DNA of 8,177 nucleotides from Alphaproteobacteria bacterium (GTDB lineage Bacteria; Pseudomonadota; Alphaproteobacteria; UBA8366): positions 1-8,177 of the forward strand of contig JABJCS010000427.1 of assembly GCA_018665505.1 (NCBI GenBank), given 5' to 3'. Numbering within the stretch: the stretch's first letter is position 1; every line of letters begins with the position of its first letter. Made by a program: the position numbers and the translations under genes. The notes under the pieces are model-generated. The model ran no database searches. It was not told the origin of the DNA and worked only from the letters and a program-made list of their open reading frames with translations. This document shows, in pieces, positions 6,211 to 8,177 of this stretch.

Positions 6211-6361
6211 CGTGTCCCCCCTTTCGATTCAGATTCAATCGTATTAAACGTACAGATTGAAGTATACCTCAGCGCGGGACGATACAGTCTAGTGCTCTTT
6301 TTTCCATCCATGCAGGTCGTATCGTTTCGAACGACCCTAAAACTGAGCTTACAAACCGCTG
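6211..6361. other. Spacer between ppdK and the receiver gene
   Basis: A 151-bp non-coding gap on the - strand after the ppdK stop. Near ppdK it holds a stable hairpin (6315-6336, listed separately). Near the receiver gene it is AT-rich and has a TATACT (- strand, 6266-6261) that could be a -10 box for that gene. The best upstream hexamer is TAGACT with a long 19-nt spacer, so a promoter is only possible. A strong Shine-Dalgarno adjoins the ATG at 6210. Confidence 0.45.
6315..6336 (-). terminator. Hairpin after the ppdK stop, possible terminator or mRNA 3' end
   Basis: Arms ggtcgt-a-tcg (6315-6324) and cgaacgacc (6328-6336) pair over 9 bp with one bulged A and a 3-base loop, about 25 nt past the ppdK stop in the direction of transcription. 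No T run follows directly on the - strand, so it is not a standard intrinsic terminator. It could protect the ppdK mRNA end or partly separate ppdK from the receiver genes. Confidence 0.35.
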
Positions 6362-8177
6362 TTAGCGTGACCGCGCAGCGGCTTGCGCGGCGGCGAGCCG
6401 GGCAATCGGTACCCGGAAGGGCGAGCAGGAGACGTAGTCGAGACCAACCTTGTGGCAGAATGTGACAGAAGCCGGGTCGCCACCATGTTCACCGCAAATG
6501 CCAAGCTTAATCTCGGGCCGAGTCGCACGGCCGCGCTCCACCGCCAGCGAGACCAATTCGCCGACACCATCGACATCGATGGATGCGAAAGGGTCGTTGG
6601 GCAAAATTCCGGCACGCTCGTATGTCGGGATGAAGCTCGCGGCGTCGTCGCGGCTGAGGCCGTAGACTGTCTGCGTTAGATCATTGGTGCCGAAGCTGAA
6701 GAACGCCGCCGTCTCCGCGATCTCGCCCGCCCGCAACGCGGCGCGTGGCAGCTCAATCATCGTGCCGACCACATATTCGGGGCGTTTGCCCTTGTCCGCT
6801 TCAACTTCGCCCGCCACCCGGTCGATGACCTTCTTCAGGATATCGAGTTCAGCCTTGGTCGCGATCAATGGGACCATCACCTCGAGCTTCACTGCTTCTC
6901 CAGTATCTTCGCCCGCGATCAACGCCGCCTCAAACATCGCCTGCGCCTGCATCTCGCAGACTTCCGGATAGCTAATCGCCAACCGGCATCCGCGATGGCC
7001 GAGCATCGGATTCATTTCATGCAGCTGAGCTACCCGTGCTTTCACTTTGGCCAAGTCGATGCCCGCCGATTTGGCGACATCTTCCATCTCCGCCTCTCCC
7101 GTCGGCAGGAACTCGTTCAACGGCGGGTCCAGCAGACGGATGGTCACCGGCAAGCCCTTCATGACGCGGAACAGCTCGGCGAAATCGTCGCGCTGCATCG
7201 GCAACAACTTAGCCAACGCCGCCCTTCGGCCCGCCTCGTCCTCCGACAAGATCATCTCACGCATGGCGATGATCCGCTCGGTTTCGAAGAACATGTGCTC
7301 GGTTCGGCACAGGCCGATGCCCTCGGCACCGAACTCCCGCGCCGTGCGGGCGTCTTCCGGCGTATCCGCATTGGCATGCACGCCGAGGGTACGCACCTCG
7401 TCCGCCCAGGCCATGACGGTCGCGAAGTCACCTGACATCTCCGGCTGGATCGTCGCGACCTCACCCCGGATGATCTGACCCGCCGCACCATCGATCGTGA
7501 TCGTGTCGCCCGCCATAATCGTCACGTTGCCCGCCGACATGGTCTTGGCCGCGTAGTCGATGACCAGTTCGCCCGCGCCGACGACACAGGGACGACCCAT
7601 GCCGCGCGCGACCACCGCCGCATGGCTCGTCATCCCACCCCGTGCCGTCAGGATGCCCTGGGTCGCGTGCATGCCATGGATGTCCTCGGGGCTGGTCTCA
7701 ATCCGTACCAGGATCGTCTTTGTACCTTGAGCAGCCGCGGCTTCCGCCTCATCTGAACTGAAATACACTTGTCCCGATGCGGCACCTGGTGATGCAGGCA
7801 ACCCTTTCGCGATCACGTCACGCGCCGCGTCTGGATCGAGCCTCGGGTGTAACAGTTGATCGAGTGCCGACGGCTCCACTCGGCACACAGCTTCCGACTT
7901 ATTGATCAAGCCTTCCTGCTGCATCTCAACCGCGATGCGGATCGCCGCCGCCGTCGTGCGTTTCCCCGAGCGGGTCTGCAGCATATAGAGCTTGTCCTTC
8001 TGGACCGTAAACTCGATGTCCTGCATGTCTTTGTAGTGCTGTTCCAGCTTCTCGCGGATATCATCGAGCTGGCCGAAGACGCCAGGCATGGTCTCTTCCA
8101 TCGCGGAAAGACACGAGCCTTGGGCTTCCTTGCCCGAGACCGTCAGTTGCTGCGGCGTGCGGATACCCGCCACCACG
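6362..8177 (-). CDS. ppdK: Pyruvate, phosphate dikinase (C-terminal two thirds, partial)
   Basis: About 604 residues of PpdK, entering from beyond the right edge and ending at TAA 6362-6364. The first visible codons (VAGIRTPQQ) are internal: intact bacterial enzymes have roughly 880-890 residues, so the N-terminal part of the ATP-grasp domain is missing from the window. The visible order is: the end of the nucleotide-binding domain (MQDIEFTVQ, LYMLQTRSGKRT); the swivelling phospho-histidine domain with GILTARGGMTSHAAVVARGM, whose His (codon 7622-7624) carries the phosphate; and the PEP/pyruvate TIM barrel with GIGLCRTEHMF, MLGHRGCRL, FFSFGTNDLTQ and the catalytic Cys in GICGEHGGDP near the C-terminus. 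It interconverts pyruvate + ATP + Pi with PEP + AMP + PPi in the cytoplasm, serving gluconeogenesis or PPi-linked glycolysis. No key residue is missing. PEP synthase is excluded by the PpdK-type TSPEDIHGM and GEHGGDP segments. Confidence 0.96.
   Translation of the reverse strand, partial: VVAGIRTPQQLTVSGKEAQGSCLSAMEETMPGVFGQLDDIREKLEQHYKDMQDIEFTVQKDKLYMLQTRSGKRTTAAAIRIAVEMQQEGLINKSEAVCRVEPSALDQLLHPRLDPDAARDVIAKGLPASPGAASGQVYFSSDEAEAAAAQGTKTILVRIETSPEDIHGMHATQGILTARGGMTSHAAVVARGMGRPCVVGAGELVIDYAAKTMSAGNVTIMAGDTITIDGAAGQIIRGEVATIQPEMSGDFATVMAWADEVRTLGVHANADTPEDARTAREFGAEGIGLCRTEHMFFETERIIAMREMILSEDEAGRRAALAKLLPMQRDDFAELFRVMKGLPVTIRLLDPPLNEFLPTGEAEMEDVAKSAGIDLAKVKARVAQLHEMNPMLGHRGCRLAISYPEVCEMQAQAMFEAALIAGEDTGEAVKLEVMVPLIATKAELDILKKVIDRVAGEVEADKGKRPEYVVGTMIELPRAALRAGEIAETAAFFSFGTNDLTQTVYGLSRDDAASFIPTYERAGILPNDPFASIDVDGVGELVSLAVERGRATRPEIKLGICGEHGGDPASVTFCHKVGLDYVSCSPFRVPIARLAAAQAAARSR

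Noticed and set aside
6261..6291. Sigma-70 promoter for the second receiver gene
   Set aside because: TATACT is a fair -10 box but no good -35 lies at 16-18 nt, so it is mentioned only as a possibility in the spacer entry.
6995..7478. Two + strand open frames of about 145 codons opposite ppdK
   Set aside because: They lie over highly conserved PpdK sequence; their His/Arg- and Ser/Arg-rich composition is typical of shadow frames.

Overview
The window looks like part of an alphaproteobacterial chromosome, probably from a Rhodospirillales-like lineage. The grounds are moderately GC-rich codon use, a lipopolysaccharide-type glycosyltransferase operon, a long bacterial pyruvate phosphate dikinase, and two CheY-like proteins. 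The taxonomic call is inference from gene content and protein style, not from any marker gene.

Left half, + strand (1-4021): a tightly coupled operon for surface glycan (probably LPS core or O-chain) assembly. It holds the 3' end of a GT9 heptosyltransferase-type gene, a GT2 (WaaE/KdtX-like) transferase, a GT4 transferase and a complete class II (glutamine-hydrolysing) asparagine synthase. The three junctions overlap by 4, 4 and 1 nt (ATGA, GTGA, TAATG), so the genes are almost certainly co-transcribed and translationally coupled. The GT4 gene is best started at a GTG at 1218.

Middle, - strand (4142-6210): two tandem paralogous response-regulator-like proteins. Each has an N-terminal receiver domain, a conserved linker containing YIGPDRR, a helical central domain and a C-terminal tail of about 60 residues. 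In both genes the tail is out of frame with the rest, and the break falls in the same place, just after the DS(D/N)FE motif of the helical domain. In the 4142-5145 gene the cause is visible: a perfect 17-bp tandem duplication (4319-4352), and removing one copy restores a single 328-codon frame. In the 5271-6210 gene a different indel near 5460 is responsible and the required shift is in the opposite direction. The detached tails are still free of stops and still resemble each other, so both breaks look recent, switchable or artefactual. This is the most unusual thing in the window.

Right part, - strand (6362-8177): the 3' two thirds of ppdK (pyruvate phosphate dikinase), running off the right edge, with both the phospho-histidine and the C-terminal catalytic Cys regions intact. 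It lies upstream of the receiver genes on the same strand, separated by 151 bp that contains a strong hairpin. The + operon and the - genes converge at 4022-4141, a short spacer that may hold a decayed trace of the 5' end of a glpD-like flavoenzyme gene (low confidence). No RNA genes, insertion sequences or CRISPR arrays were seen.
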